Origin: Adiantum capillus-veneris
Taxonomy: Eukaryota > Streptophyta > Polypodiopsida > Polypodiales > Pteridaceae
Direction of reading: 5' to 3'
DNA: 64,000 nt
NCBI GenBank assembly: GCA_014529385.2
Contig: CM043953.1
Coordinates: forward strand, 93,131,342-93,195,341
The position numbers were made by a program, and so were the translations under genes. The notes beneath the pieces are model-generated. The model searched no databases and was not told the DNA's origin. It saw only the letters and a program-made list of their open reading frames with translations. Of the stretch, positions 49,001-62,070 are shown one piece after another; the stretch's first letter is position 1, and each line of letters begins with the position of its first letter.

Positions 49001-49832
49001 AGAGAGAGTGTGGCTGCATAGCATGGGAAAACTGGGGTCCACTAATAAAATCATAGCTGACAGCTCGTAGCTCAAAAAAATATGAAAAAATTTGAGGCAA
49101 AAGTTCAGCCCACAAGCTACAACTTTTGTTTGTATCACCTTTTCAAATTCGGAGAGCAAGTGAACTTTAAAAATTCAGCAAAACCGACCGTTTTTTTCCA
49201 CTGCACAAGGTCTTTGTGGGGTCCTTCTTTGGATGATTCTTTTGAATACCTCCAAGAGTGAGCCCTCCATAGTGCATGTATGCATACCACCTACCCTTGA
49301 CCTTATTTGGTAGGTCTATAATTGAAGATATTGTTGAGATTAGGATATAAGTGAATAGTACAACTAAGAAAATCAAATATTGAGGGGTCTAAAAAATATG
49401 TACATGTCAAATATAAATAATATAAGTGGAAAAAATATAAAGGGGTGAAAAGAAATCTCTCTCATTATGAGGCTACCATAAAAAGATAAATATTTTTGGT
49501 GTTCTAATTTTTTAGAAAAAAACAAAATAGATGTAGGAAGGGAAAAATCAAAATAGTGAAAAAATATACACATAAATAAAACTAGTTTTTTTGGATTTTT
49601 ATTGGGGTGGAGTTACACCAAATATAAGAGAAGCTTACATGAAAATATTTCTATATGGAATAAAGAGTATGAAAAATGGTAAGAAAAAATTGTGGTAATG
49701 GTGAGGCAATGTACAGAGCATAAATAACACACACCTAGGTAGAAATATTTAAATAAATACCAAAATAATTATGAAAAAATCTTTTATTTAGGCCCTATAT
49801 ATAAAGAAATATTTACATACGCATGGGCCATA

Positions 49833-49875
<43 letters not shown>

Positions 49876-50054
49876 GCTCAACTAGCCCAATGACTAGCTA
49901 ATTGAGGGTTTTTTAAGAAGATATGGGAAAAGTCCCGTGACTCACGCACGCCTATGTACAACGAAATGGTAGGGATAGCCACAGTGTTTGGGTGATTTTG
50001 GTAGGGTGAGGTAACTCACTGTGGTAATTACAAAGAGCCGAAAAACGGCTATCA
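45775..50054 (-). repeat. 5' LTR of the Tat-like element (split by a solo LTR)
   Basis: The two parts, 45775-46786 and 48379-50054, are collinear with the 3' LTR at 37791-40493. The right part ends with a longer (TA)n run (49837-49872) and ACGGCTATCA. The TATA box (minus strand, near 46749-46757) is about 30 bp from the inserted solo LTR. Confidence 0.9.
46787..48378. mobile_element. Solo LTR nested in the 5' LTR, with TCTAA duplication
   Basis: The 1592-bp insertion starts TGTCATAATAATC, ends AAATGTTACA (TG...CA), and is flanked by TCTAA at 46782-46786 and 48379-48383. The uninterrupted 3' LTR (38811 region) has one TCTAA at the same point. No internal retroelement sequence is present, so it is a solo LTR formed by LTR-LTR recombination. 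A related copy is at 31907-33094. Confidence 0.9.
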
Positions 50055-50264
50055 CCATCAACATATGCATCGACATCAGCCATAACTCGAAATCTGCTGA
50101 CCAATCCTCGAGATCTTCAACTGTAAATATGGGTCAAAAACTTGGATCCACCATCACTACCAGCTTCAAACTTGACCACCAAACACTTCTATCATCAGCC
50201 AACCGCTTTGTCCGTTACCAAACATCACTTTCAACCTCAAATCAAAGCATCAGACAGCTCCTTT
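50055..50264 (-). pseudogene. 5' part of the interrupted gag of the gag-only element
   Basis: CCATC (50055-50059) is the right target duplication. Reading leftwards, EDLEDWSADFELWLMSM is a gag-like start that continues, after the inserted element, in GEKLQTVPLLM at 37785 and below. A one-base shift lies near HM/YVDG. Sequence between about 50150 and the primer-binding site at 50265 is leader. Confidence 0.6.
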
Positions 50265-50276
50265 GTGGGGGCACCA
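50265..50276 (-). other. Primer-binding site of the gag-only element
   Basis: Minus strand TGGTGCCCCCAC directly abuts the LTR at 50277. It is identical to the site of the Tat-like element at 45763-45774. Confidence 0.7.
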
Positions 50277-52276
50277 GAAGATGGAGAGGGGGAAAGGAGA
50301 ACACACCCAGCACACAACACAATGCCTCCTATAGCCCAGGGTATACACAACACCCCAATCTAGTAGAGTTCACCTTCAAAAATTGATTCTATCCAAGCAA
50401 ACTACCACGTGCACATGACCATACACACACACACACACACACACACACGCTTTGCAACGCATCAAACAGACCCAATCATTCCACTCTGCCCAATTCACTG
50501 CCTTCCACATGCACACAACCTCTCTCTATCTCTCTTTGCACGACAAACCTCGGGAGGGCACACACGCTGACACGCCCGGAAACACTCGCACACAAGTAGA
50601 GAAGAAAAGGGGGAAGGGGGAATGACGCCAAGAGATAGCAATCATGGATTTCCTTCCATATGCACAATCATGTACAACCAATTCTCTAGGCCAGCAAAAC
50701 CCTCAGCCAAAAAAGCTAATGGCAAAAGCTACAAGTGCAAAAAAACATCATTGGCCAAAAGCCCATAAAAATTCACGTTCATCCCCTTTTATAGAGGGGG
50801 CTAAGTCCAAAAAAAGAAAAAATGTGAGCTTCCTCAGCTAGTGCAGTCAACTTTGAGTTTACATTAGTATTTTTTTTTGATTTGGCATACACTTGGTTTA
50901 CTTCTTTTTAGAAATATTTGGATGGGGGACACCTCCCTTTTTCCGACTGCTTGGGAATGCCCGCTTTGCTTGCCCTTTGAATCCTTGAACTCTTTTTCTC
51001 CCTTTCTTTCACTTTGACCGGCCCTGGGCCCTCTTTCTCACACTGTTTGTTGCCGCGGGACTACTCCCTTACCTCACCACTAGCGATATCGCTAGTTTGG
51101 GCGGGGGGGGGGGGTGGGCACTTTGTCTTCAAAAAGGGGGGAGCCAACCAACATGTGGGACTGAACCCTTGCAGGCATGCCACATCATTACAACCTGCCA
51201 CCGCTACCCCACCATACAGAACTACCGATTGCCGGCTATTGCTAGCGTGCCACCAGTGCAGCCGAAACCGTCGCCAAGGTCCACCCATTGCGCCACTGCG
51301 CAGCGCCCAAGGGTCGGCAGCCATGGCCACGCTCAAGGGAGACCTCCCTCACACCTTCACACTACAAATGGGGCACCCATTGTGGTATTATACCCCGATT
51401 TCCTGCCACCCACCAATCCATATGGGACAACTCCTTCTACCACGTGGTGGCCCCTGGTGAGGCCACCCCCCAAGCCTTAAAAAAAAAGTCATTTGATGAG
51501 AAAAAAACCCCATTGGCTCCAAAATCCGGCTCCGATCCGCAAAGCCCAGCCGAGACTCCTTGCTTCCGATTTCAAGCCGCATAACCCCCACCTCAATCTG
51601 GAATCTGGGAAGAACTCGAACCGAGGCCGCAAAAATGCAATTTCATCTGCACCCAATCTTGAGCAAATGCACCCAACCTTCCAAGTTATAACTTTTTGCT
51701 CCGGGCTCCATATGATAAGGAAGCAATTCCTATTGGCTCCATACATTGCATAGCACCTTCTCAAACTCTGTTGTCGACACCCAAAAAATGCTAGGTGGAA
51801 CAACTCCCCTTGCGGTCAGGTGGGCACCAACCCAAACCTCGGCAAAACTTTAAATAGCCATATCCTACAATCCATAGCTCTGATCTGCAATATGAAAAGA
51901 CGAGTATGCTCCATAACTTGAGCACTCACGTCAATACATTGACATCCACTTGGGCCACCTGTCCCCAGCTGCCCTGCCCAGCAAAGATCTGCAACACAGT
52001 GCACCCTCAAACTCCAATATCTTGGGCTCCATAGCTCCGTTTGATGAGCCATCTGTACCTACTCCTTCATCACTTCAAGCTCTACATATATAGGCCCAAA
52101 GACTTCCCCTTGAACCTCCTTTATCTGATAGTAAAAATAGCCCCTTTTGGAGCCTTTTTTGTCATATAAACCACATCATCTATACATATCCGTTGCTACC
52201 TGTCTGCCCTTGATCTTGGCAACTGCTCGAGCCCTTTGCCATGCTTCTGTTAGCCTGCACATACCTTTCCATGCCA
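50277..52276 (-). mobile_element. 5' LTR of the gag-only element (2.0 kb)
   Basis: It shares its length with 52297-60570 (insertions removed) and most of 34215-35814. It contains a short AC run (50423-50448), TATA on the minus strand near 50786 (CCCCTTTTATAGAG on plus), and the palindrome at 51079-51096 followed by a G-rich run. On the minus strand it begins TGGCATGG. Open frames inside (for example 51014-51460) are shared between LTR copies and are not genes. Confidence 0.8.
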
Positions 52277-52296
52277 TCTTCTCCGTGGGGGCACCA
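52277..52296 (-). other. 20-bp LTR-LTR junction containing a primer-binding site
   Basis: TCTTCTCC plus GTGGGGGCACCA (52285-52296) is all that separates the LTR ending at 52276 from the next LTR of the same family and orientation. The internal region expected between them is gone. Confidence 0.75.
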
Positions 52297-54544
52297 GAAG
52301 ATGGAGAGGGGGAAAGGGGAACACACCCAGCACACAACACCATGCCTTACTATAGCCTAGGGTATACTCAACGCCCCAATCCACTAAAGTTCACCTTCAA
52401 AACTCGACACTATTTGCAAGCAAACCACTACCTGCATACGACCATACGCACACACGCTTTGCAATGCATCAAATAGATCCAATCATTCCACTCTGCCCAA
52501 TTCACAACCTTCCACACGTACATAGCCTCTCTCTATCTCTCTTTGCACGACAAACCTCGAGGGGACACACACGCCGACACATGCTTGGAAACACATGCAC
52601 ACAAGCAAAGAAGAGAAGGGGAAGGGAGAATGACGCCAAAAGACATCAATCATGGATTTTCCTGCATATACATAACCATGTACAACCAATTTTCTAGGTG
52701 GGCACAACCCTTGGCCAAAAAAGCTAATGGCAAAAGCTCCAAGAGCAAAAAAACAACAATGGCCAAAAGGCCATAAATATTCACGTTCATCCCCTTTTAT
52801 AGAGGGGGCTAAGTCCAAAAAAAGAAAAAATGTGAGCTTCCTTAGCTCGTGCAGTCAACTTTGAGTTTACATTAGTTTTTTTTTTTTTGGCATACATTTG
52901 GTTTACTTATTTTTAGAAACATTTGCATTGGGGACACCTCCCTTTGTCCGGCTGCTTGGAATGCCCACTTTGCTCGCCCTTTGAATCCTTGAACTCTTTC
53001 TCTCCCTCTCTTTCACTTTGACCGGCCTTGGGCCCTCCCTCTCACATAGTATGTTGTTGCGAGACTACTCCCTTACCTCCCCCACTAGCGATATCGCTAG
53101 TGGGGGGGGGGGGGGGTGTGTGCACTTTGTCTTCAAAAAGAGAGGAACCAACCGGCGCGTGGGACTGAACCCTTGGGGGCATGCCACATCATCACAACCT
53201 GCCGCCGCCGCCCCACCACACAGAACCACCAACCGTCGGCTACTACCAGCACGCCACGGGCGCAGCCAAAACTGTCGCCAAGATCCGGCCATTGCGCCAC
53301 TGCGCAGCGCCTAAGGGGGGGCAGCCATAGCCACGCTGAAGGGAGACCTCCCTCATGCCTTCACACTACAAATGGGGCACCCACTGCGGGTATTATACCT
53401 TGGTTGCCTGCCACCCACCAATGCATATGGGACAACTCCTTCTGGCACATGGCGGCTCTGGTGAGGCCACCCCCCAAGCCTTTAAAAAAACTCATTTGAT
53501 GAAAAAAAGCCCCCATTGGGTGCCCTTCAATTTCAGGGCCCTGCCATTTGTGGCTCCAAAAGCTGGTTCCCGATCCGCAAAGCCCGGCCAAGATTCCTTG
53601 CTTTCGGCTTCAAGCTGCATAACCCTCGCCTCATCTGAAATCTGGGAAGACCTCAAACCGGGCTGCAAAAATGCTAGATTTCATTTGCACCCAATCTTGA
53701 GCAAATGCACCCAACCTTCCAAGTGCTATAAATTTTTGCGTCGGTCTTTGTTTGACAAGCAATCAATTCGTCTTGGCTCCATATACTGCACCTGGGGGAT
53801 TCACTATGGATTTCTGTATGGTATCACGTGAGTGTACAAGAGGGGGGTCTTTAGAGGTCAAACATAAGCATATACAATAGGGGTAGCCCCCCATTATTTC
53901 ATCCTCGTACCGTATGCATAAGGGAGGGGGGGGGGGGGGGGGGGGGGGGAGATATTAAGTGCTTATGCCATAGGACACATGCCCTAACAAGCCAATTACA
54001 GAATCTTTCACATGAGAGTGTTGTTCTTGGTATTTCAAAGAGTTAATTTACTCCACTAGCAAACTAAGATAGCTATACAAGTGAGAAGATATGGTATCTC
54101 CCTATCCTCTCCCTTAGCTAACATCTTTAAGACTTGTTTAACAAGCTTCTAGATTTTTTGGGGTCGATGCTACCATAAACTTGACTAATCTTTTTTTATG
54201 TAGCCACTAGGCATCAATATCTTGGACATTCAGACCCTCATTAGCCTCTTCAACATCATCATCATCAATACCAACATCTGCATAGCCTTTGTCTCCACAT
54301 CTGCACCCTCATTTTATTTATTGTTGTCTTCTTGCACATCATCCAACTCACTCTTCGCTTCTTCTTCTTCATATGCAAACTCAATAGCAACACCAATGGC
54401 ATGATCAAGAGCTTCTCTTGCACCCACGATACCAGTCATTGTAATCTATAATAAGTTTCCCAACTTTGCATGTGCGTGTATTGTTTAGTAGCTTTTCAAA
54501 CTCTTTCTTCTCATCTGGATCCTTGTTTACACATATCATGTATT

Positions 54545-54712
54545 TACAATTGTACATTGATGTACATTACAACCTTGAGATGCAACCGTGGGAACCACCC
54601 GCCCCAATAAAGGGAGAGAATACACCCAAGAGGACTCAACCTGTGAGCCTCGAACCCTCAACCTTGGGGTTACATCACAAAGGTTTCACCAAGTGAGGCC
54701 ATTCTTTCAATG
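54545..54712 (-). mobile_element. tRNA-derived SINE-like sequence
   Basis: On the minus strand an A-box-like TGGCCTCACTTGG (54701-54689) is followed 45 bp later by a B box GGTTCGAGGCT (54656-54646), the arrangement of pol III SINE heads. The body reads on through CTCTTGGGTGTATTC. Ends were not determined. It differs from the SINE pair at 3541-3775. Confidence 0.55.
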
Positions 54713-56590
54713 TAGAAGGGCAGAGGCTGAGGGTGCCTTATATTGGCCCCTTTACCATATGACTTTAAGTAGCAAATATCCCGCGCGCGGGCACTTTTGG
54801 CAGGTTAAAACAAAGAGCCTTAAACTTAAGGGCTATTCATACCACACGCTTGCCCTCGCTTGAGTTGTGCAGTTGCTACGACTTCCTTGTCCCAAATGTT
54901 CGGTCCCTGGCGAGTTTCGAGAGAGAAAGAAAGTCTTCTTCCATATCTCTACCACTACCCAAGAAGACATCTTCCTCACGCTGACATCATCCCTTCCTCC
55001 TAAAGCTTCCCTTCTGTGCCTCACCCTCTAGTGATTGAGGATCTATAGGGAGTCGAGGTGTGTATAGCAATGAAGGCCTGGCACTTCTTAATAGATCAAT
55101 GGGCTTGCCTCACATGTCATTCGCTTGTTGCAGTGCTTACATTTTTTGCTACCACCCTCTGTGAACGAGAAGCGGAACGGTAGAGCTTAAATCGGGCCCT
55201 GGTAGAAAGTGAAGGACATGTGAGGCCGATTTGTTTTTGTTTTTGTTTTTTTTGGGGGGGGGGGGGGGGGTGATTTTTTAAGAAATGTTTTTTTTTGTTT
55301 TTTTGTAGGAACTATTTTAAGTGTTCATCTTGAGTATTAAGTCTTGAGATCAAAACTCGTCGGCTAAGCTCTCTTATTCCCTCTCATATTTTGGGCGGAA
55401 AACTTTTGGTAATAGGGAAGAGCATGTATAAGGCAGAGACAAAGTGAACAGGCAGGTCGAGACCATTGGCAACAGCTGGGCATGGGATTGCCAATGGTCC
55501 CGATAGATGGGCAATAGCTGGCTGGCGATGAGAGTATTCCTCAACCCGCCCTGGGTGTGAAGCCCGTCTGCAGGCCTAGGGTTCTTTTTTGTGCTGCAGA
55601 AGAGGGGAGAACACATACCCTGTTTATCTGGTTCACAACCAGTGTCGAGCTCTCACATGCGCAGGATAGGGGGCGATTGTGGAGCATTTAAGGTGCCCAT
55701 GCTCGTGGCTACATGCGAGGCAACAACCAGACTTCCCCCTTGGGTGGCGCACTGAGTAGATTCAGGGGCTATGCACAGATAAGTCTCTCATTATCCTTGT
55801 CTTTCATGCACTTTTTGTTAACAAGACGTCATTGGATATTTTAGCATATATAAATGGCCTATGAGACCAATCCGTTACAAATGGGTGAATCTGATACTAT
55901 GTTTGGGTACAAAAAAAGCGATACTAAAATGAATCTAGAAGTGCTTACTAGCTCAAACTGTGTGGGGTATTGATACAATGGTTACCCAATATAGGAGGGT
56001 GATATAATTGGTGATGAATCCATCCTCATTTCTACTCTGGATGTCGAGATAGTATGGCTCTAATCCTTTGCTTTAGTCTTTGCCATGCTGTGAAGCTCCT
56101 CTCCTCTCCCTAGCTCCAATGCTCAGTCAATGAGTACCACAGGTCTGAGTATGAGCTCAGCTTTGTAGTGGTGGCTGCTCCTCTATCTGTCCCATTGCCT
56201 GACGCGAAGAAATCAATAATTTCTCTTTGGGATTGTCTCTCTCTGGGTATGTGAATATGCGAGGCTGTAAAGAGTGTAACCACATCGAGGGTGTAAGGAG
56301 TATCATTGGGGATCTTCCAATTACTTATTGTCTTGTTAGCTTTTTGCTTAGCAACTACACTGAGGAGGATGTTATGTGATGGACATGCAAGGAGCTCCAA
56401 GCAATCTATCATGCATCGTCTACTATTGGTCGGGAACTTGCTGCCTCTGTTGAAAACTTAGACAAATTTGAAGGACACTTACATGCAACATTCCCACCAT
56501 TGCAGTGTTTGTTAGAAACTTGATACATATAAACTCATCCAAAGTAAGCTCACTTCATTCCAGTGAAGAAAACAGTCAAGCCGGACCATT
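54713..56590. other. Transposon interior, no recognisable gene
   Basis: It has a G-run at 55253-55270 and short ORFs (55374-55616, 56110-56412) without identifiable motifs. Confidence 0.45.
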
Positions 56591-56591
56591 T

Positions 56592-56872
56592 AGCGAGACT
56601 ATTCATTGCACAGATATTTTGATTACATCACATGCCCGAGACAATAGTATCCGACAGAGATCCTGGATTCACGAGTTTGTTTTGGAGGGCTATTTGGAAG
56701 AACATTGGCACGCGGTTTCATTTCTCGTCATCATGCCGCCCGCAGACAGATGGGCAATCTAAGAATGCAAATTTAGATGTTCTGGATTTATTAAAGTCTT
56801 ACATCTCTGATAAGAATACTCAATGGGATTTTTTTTTGCCTTTGGTGGAATTTGCCTACAATAATACGGTTC
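56592..56872 (+). pseudogene. Ty3/gypsy integrase fragment inside the DNA transposon
   Basis: One frame with a single stop (TGA near 56622) reads LARLFIAQIF, MPETIVSDRDPGFTSLFW, RPQTDGQSKNAN and WDFFLPLVEFAYNNTVHS. These are the second half of a gypsy integrase core. The second catalytic Asp (SDRDPGF) is present, but the expected Glu in QTDGQSE is Lys. No other pol domain or LTR is next to it, so it is a captured or inserted fragment. Confidence 0.75.
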
Positions 56873-56949
56873 ACTCTTTGTGGCTTGTAGTAGAAGATGC
56901 AAGTGTAGCAAGATGTGATGCATCATCATGTACCTTTGTGCTTAATTGG

Positions 56950-59060
56950 TAGGATATTTCTTTTACCTTGGGTTTATGATTTTTATCACCTTTTAATGCT
57001 CATGATAAGTTCTAACATTGCCTATGTTGTGATCTCTTTGTTGTTGCTCAAAATGATGGTGGTTATTTTCTCATGGTACAGAAATAATTGTCGAAGCTTT
57101 AATGTGAATGTGCAATGTTGCTTCAACTTTCAACGATCATAGACTTCATGGCTGAAACGTCGGACATTCAATGCTTAGTAAAATCTGACATTGCCTTTGT
57201 TGTAATCTCTTTGCTGTAGCTCAAAATGGTGGGTGTTATCTTCTCATAGTACATAAATATTTGTGTAGGATTTATTGAGAATGTGTGCTTCTTCAACTTT
57301 TAAACTTTTAATGATCATAGAGGAGGTATATGACCTTACTTTAACTTTTGGACTCTACACATACATTTTTATGTCCTTGGATTTTGTTGCTATACTTTGT
57401 TCATTTGAACCTACCTTTGATGTGTTATGGTAGTGTGTATTGGTATTGTTTTTATGTTGCTTGTTATTGAGGTTTCATCGGTTTTGCGGTTTTGCGCGTA
57501 GAACAGTCAAAAAGTAGCATAAAGTGAAGAAAAAGGTTTAAAACCTTTTTTTTAATGGGATGGACATTAGGACATTGAAAAAAAATGATGCCTTGTGTTT
57601 AACTGCTATGTATGCCACTGTATATTTCAGTCATGGGTAAATACCCTATTTTTTAGAAGTATTTAGAAGAAAGATGTGAGTTTTACACAAGTAAGCATGC
57701 CGACATATGTGCTGGTCACTTAGTTTGTGCTGTATGCGGTTGATAAACTTTCCAGATGATGGTGGGCAAGCAATTTTCTTGGTGTAGATGTCTATGTCAA
57801 CCGGTTTTGCCTAATCACCAAGCTGGTCTACCTCTCAGTGTTGTTGATTGTGACACACATTTGTTTGTGCTTGATTCTAGGTCGTGTCACGGGCTATCCA
57901 GCCTAACACTTTCTGGGTAGATACTGGGTATTTGGTAAGCCCGCTAAATTCAGGATTAGAAAGTGGGCTAGGAAGGAAGCATATCACGTCTTAACTTGGT
58001 AGACATTAATTGTCAGTGTTAAGGTTGCCTTGTGTATTGCACTCAAAGCACAAGTGAGGAGTATTTAATGAACGTGGTCTCGTCTTTCCTAGCCTCTCTG
58101 ATAAGTCCAAGAGTGTTAAGGTTGACTTGTGTATTGCACTCAAATCACAAGGGAGTCGAGTAAATTTAATGAACAGGGTCTCGTCGCTCCTAGCCTCTTT
58201 GATATGTCGAAGAGTGGGTCTTGCTATCTCTTAACTCCATAAGCTACCTGTTTAAAAATTCTCTTCTTCTTCTTCTCACCCCTTGTATATTAAGCCATGA
58301 ATGAGCGGTACTAGTTGTGTGATGCAGCCATGTGTGGTCACTTTTATCATCTAGATTGTGTGGTAAGATGATTTTAAAAGACAAGGATACCAGTGACAAA
58401 GCTGTTTTGGTGCCAGAGTCCATCAAGGAAGGGAAGGGATTTGCCTGTCCCATGGAAAAAAGCTGCAAATAAGGCAAAGGGCAAGTCAAAGAAGAATGTG
58501 ATCTGCAGTTTGGTGTATGTCATAGATACTCACGAGCCTGGCATTGTAAATGTTTGCCTTTGTAAGTTCTGTCTAAAATGTTGCTATCACAAAGAAAGAG
58601 GATTTGTTACTTGTTTCTATTGGTGACATTAGTGCTACTTGTATTTGACAGTACCCTTCCTCTAATGGTGGCTCTGATGAGGAGGAAAATGATGAGCCTC
58701 AAAGAGCTTGGGACAATCTTCTACCCAATCATTGGTTAGTGGTTCTTTTCATATGAAGTCGCTTTTGTTTCGCTTTTCTTGCTATTAGTCTCTAGACTCT
58801 GGTTCTTTTGTTAAACAAAAGTTATTTAGATCGTTTATTCAATTATCTCTTAAAGAGTTTTGGTTTTGGTCCTTTGAATTTTAATAACCCAGCTTGATTG
58901 CAAGCTTGTGCCTTAAAGTGAACCGGAAACGCTTTTAGCAAAAACTTCAAATTTTGACCTAAAAACCACGACGCTTTTAAGTTTGCCTTTATTTTATAGT
59001 TCTAATAATCTTTTACACATTGTTTGCAAAAGTTAGAATGAATAAAAACGTTTGAGTTTG
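56950..59060. other. Transposon interior, no recognisable gene
   Basis: AT-rich with two diverged direct repeats (for example CATTGCCTnTGTTGTnATCTCTTTG near 57012 and 57186; AAGGTTGnCTTGTGTATTGCAC near 58020 and 58119). The ORF at 58393-58626 has no identifiable domain. Confidence 0.45.
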
Positions 59061-59067
59061 GTACATG

Positions 59068-59175
<108 letters not shown>

Positions 59176-60118
59176 AATAAGAAAGAGATACATTCAGAGA
59201 AAAAAAAGTAAGTTAATACGTTTTATAATGTGTTTTGATTTAATAAGTGAAGTTTTCCATGGTTGTCTATGAGCATACCATTATTTGTTATTTAGAGAAC
59301 AATCCATTTCATATGTGTGCCTTAAATCCCATGTGGGAAGCATACTAACTAGGTGGCTAGTATCATTTCTTTTGAGACAGATTTGTATCAATTTACAGGG
59401 GAAATGATGTCCGTCTTTTGACAAATTACATTGAATCAATCAATTTATTTTAATTTAGTATTCATTACATTTGTTGCTTTTCATGGTTTGTTCTCTTAAC
59501 ATCTATTGCAAATGAAAACACACTAAAATCTACACTTCTGTTCATTTGCAGTTCAACATGTATTTTTGCAAAAGCATGTGCTTCTAAAATTGTTATGTTA
59601 CTAGTATACATAAAATATTGGGTCATTACATTGCGTACGAAATCCGTATGAGGGGGGATGGCTCATTGCGAGAACGCCCGTATCTTGTCCGTATGTAGGG
59701 GGGTAGGTTAGCATGTAAGATACCGTACATAGGGGGTTTCTCTAATTTTGATGCACGCAGGTGACATCCCCCCATTACTAATAGTGAATCCCTCGGGATA
59801 CTGCATAGCACCTTCTCAAACTCTATCGAGGCCCAAAATCTGCCAGGTGGCGCAACTCCGCATGCGGTCAGGTGCTAGCCCCCGTCAAAACTTCAAATAG
59901 CCATATCCTGCAATCCATAACTCTAATCTGCAATCTCAAAAGACAGATATGCTACATAGCTTGAGCACTACAAATCTATACACTGACATCCTTGGGCCTC
60001 CTGTCCCTAGTTGCCCTGCCCAGCGAGGATCTGCAATGCATTGCACCTTCAAACTCCAATATCTTGGGCTCCGTAGCTCCATTTGATAAGCCGTCTGGAC
60101 CTACTCCTTCAGCACTTA

Positions 60119-60359
60119 CACCATATTAGTGAATCAAGGAATTTCCTAATTTTCACTTTCAAAACAAGCTTAAGATTTGATCACATGGCCAAATCTTAGC
60201 CAAAGTTTTGAGAGCACGGCTTGAAAGATCTTTTCAAGTACTACCTTGTGGAAGGCTTTGGCCTTAAAAAACAATTTGAGATTTGTCCATATGGCCAAAT
60301 CTTCAAGATGTTGGTGATTCCCAAATTGGGTCTAAAGTCTCGAACTCTCTAATATGGTG
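60119..60359. mobile_element. Tourist-type MITE (241 bp), TTA target duplication
   Basis: It begins CACCATATTAGTGA and ends with the inverted CTAATATGGTG, flanked by TTA at 60116-60118 and 60360-60362. A 3-bp TTA/TAA duplication with short inverted ends is the PIF/Harbinger-derived Tourist signature. The other LTR copies lack this segment. It contains two copies of a GGCCAAATCT motif and no ORF. Confidence 0.75.
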
Positions 60360-60570
60360 TTAAGTCTTCAAGCTCTACATTTATAGGCCCAAAAGACTGC
60401 CCCTTGAACCTCCTTCATCTGCTACCCAAATTAGCCCCTTTTGGAGCCTTTATTGGCCTATAAACCACATCAGCCATACATATTTGTTGCTACATGTCCG
60501 CCCATGATCTTGGTAGATGCTCAAGCCCTTTGCCATGCTTCTGCTAGCTTGCACATACCTGCCCATGCCA

Positions 60571-62070
60571 TCGTCTATGGTCGACCAACTTTGGTTGTAC
60601 CAACGGTTCTCTTGAACTCATGCATCACACTAGCAAACCAACGAAGTGCATTGGGGGAATGTCTTATCGTCGACTTTATCATGCTTTTCAAGGTAGTGTC
60701 TAATCCCATACATCATGAAATTGGGGAATTGTGTGCCTAATCATCATCACACACTTATCATATCATACCGTTTGAAGCCTCGACTCTTGTGCCCAACTCA
60801 CTTAATATATCGCTCCACATTCTTTTAGGAACTGTGTGAATGAGCTCTAAATAGGCTAAATTCCAAGATAATAATAATAATAAAATTATTGCCAATTAAA
60901 AATCTCACACCACTCTTTAGGTGGGGATAAGATGACGAAACTCATGCATGATGTGTTCATTAGCTGTGTGGTGGCACTCCAGATTGTCGCCCCCTTTTTG
61001 CTTTGTCTTGCTCATTACAGTCATTGCCTGCTGCAAAACCTTGCTATCGTAGGTATTGGTTGTGAATAGAAGCTAAGCTCTGTCAAGAGTTTACACCACA
61101 GACATGGACACCCGTTGCCTCTGATTTTTAATGTCAAGCCTCCGCCAATGTATGATGTTGAGGTTGAACCGCCATCGCCGCCCTTAGGGTGTTGGGAGAA
61201 GAGGGGGAGATTGGCCGCTTAAATTATTCAACACAAGCTCCCAAACATCACTATCAACCTGTCCACCTCTTCTTCCAATTTCCAAGCACACACACTCACA
61301 CCTAGACTATGACACACACACACACACACACATACACAGTAAACATAGAATTGACATAGATATGCTTGTAAGAGAGTGTAAGAGATGGAGACTAGATTAG
61401 AGAGTACATAGCAAATAACCATATCATAAGAGAGTAGAGAAGAGAATCTGCAAGAGAAAGGCCTAAATCTAGCCCCAAACTCCACGACACCTCTCTTATG
61501 GAGTTGGTATTTAATATATTATTTTGAGTTTAAGGTGTCAAAAATTGAGGCCCCTCTTTTTTACAACCACTTCACTTTTGTAAATGAGTGAAGCTCATTA
61601 GTTCTTGCATGACCCATAAGGGGAGTTCCCACTACACTATTTACAGAGCCATAGTGGATTATTGCAATGATGTTCTAAGATACTGTGCAAATATAAAATG
61701 ACCAAGAGTAATTACCGGCGCCTCTTCATCAACTCCCCGCATTCCACTCTACAAAATCATCATCAACTCAATTAGTAAAATAAATAGACAGCACATAATT
61801 AACCATTACGCCAGCTATCCCAATTGCAGCTAACCACTACAACAGGAGGGTGCCCAGTCTCGTAACATCCCTCCCACAAGGGATAGCAACTGTCCTCAGT
61901 TACTCAATAGAGAAATCAATTGGACTGTGAGTGATGGAAAGTGTGGAGAAGGTCGGGAAAGTTGTGAAAAAACTTTTCAGGAATCCATTTGGCATCCTCT
62001 CTAGGGTGGCCCTTGAAAGTCAAAAGGTAACGGTTATAAACCATTCCAATGCGTGTAGTGGTGGTCTTGT
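60571..62070. other. Intergenic, no recognisable gene
   Basis: Short AC microsatellite at 61312-61334. No coding or RNA motif recognised on either strand. Confidence 0.5.

Noticed and set aside
51014-51591. ORFs of 98-148 codons
   Set aside because: They lie in the LTR of the gag-only family and are not conserved in frame between copies.
55253-55270. Poly-G tracts (also 34731-34753, 53102-53116, 53928-53949) as telomere or assembly-gap marks
   Set aside because: They are embedded in otherwise continuous repeat families; some may have length errors but they are not telomeric.
56505-56762. 85-codon ORF overlapping the integrase fragment
   Set aside because: The integrase motifs are in another frame (through 56632-56870).
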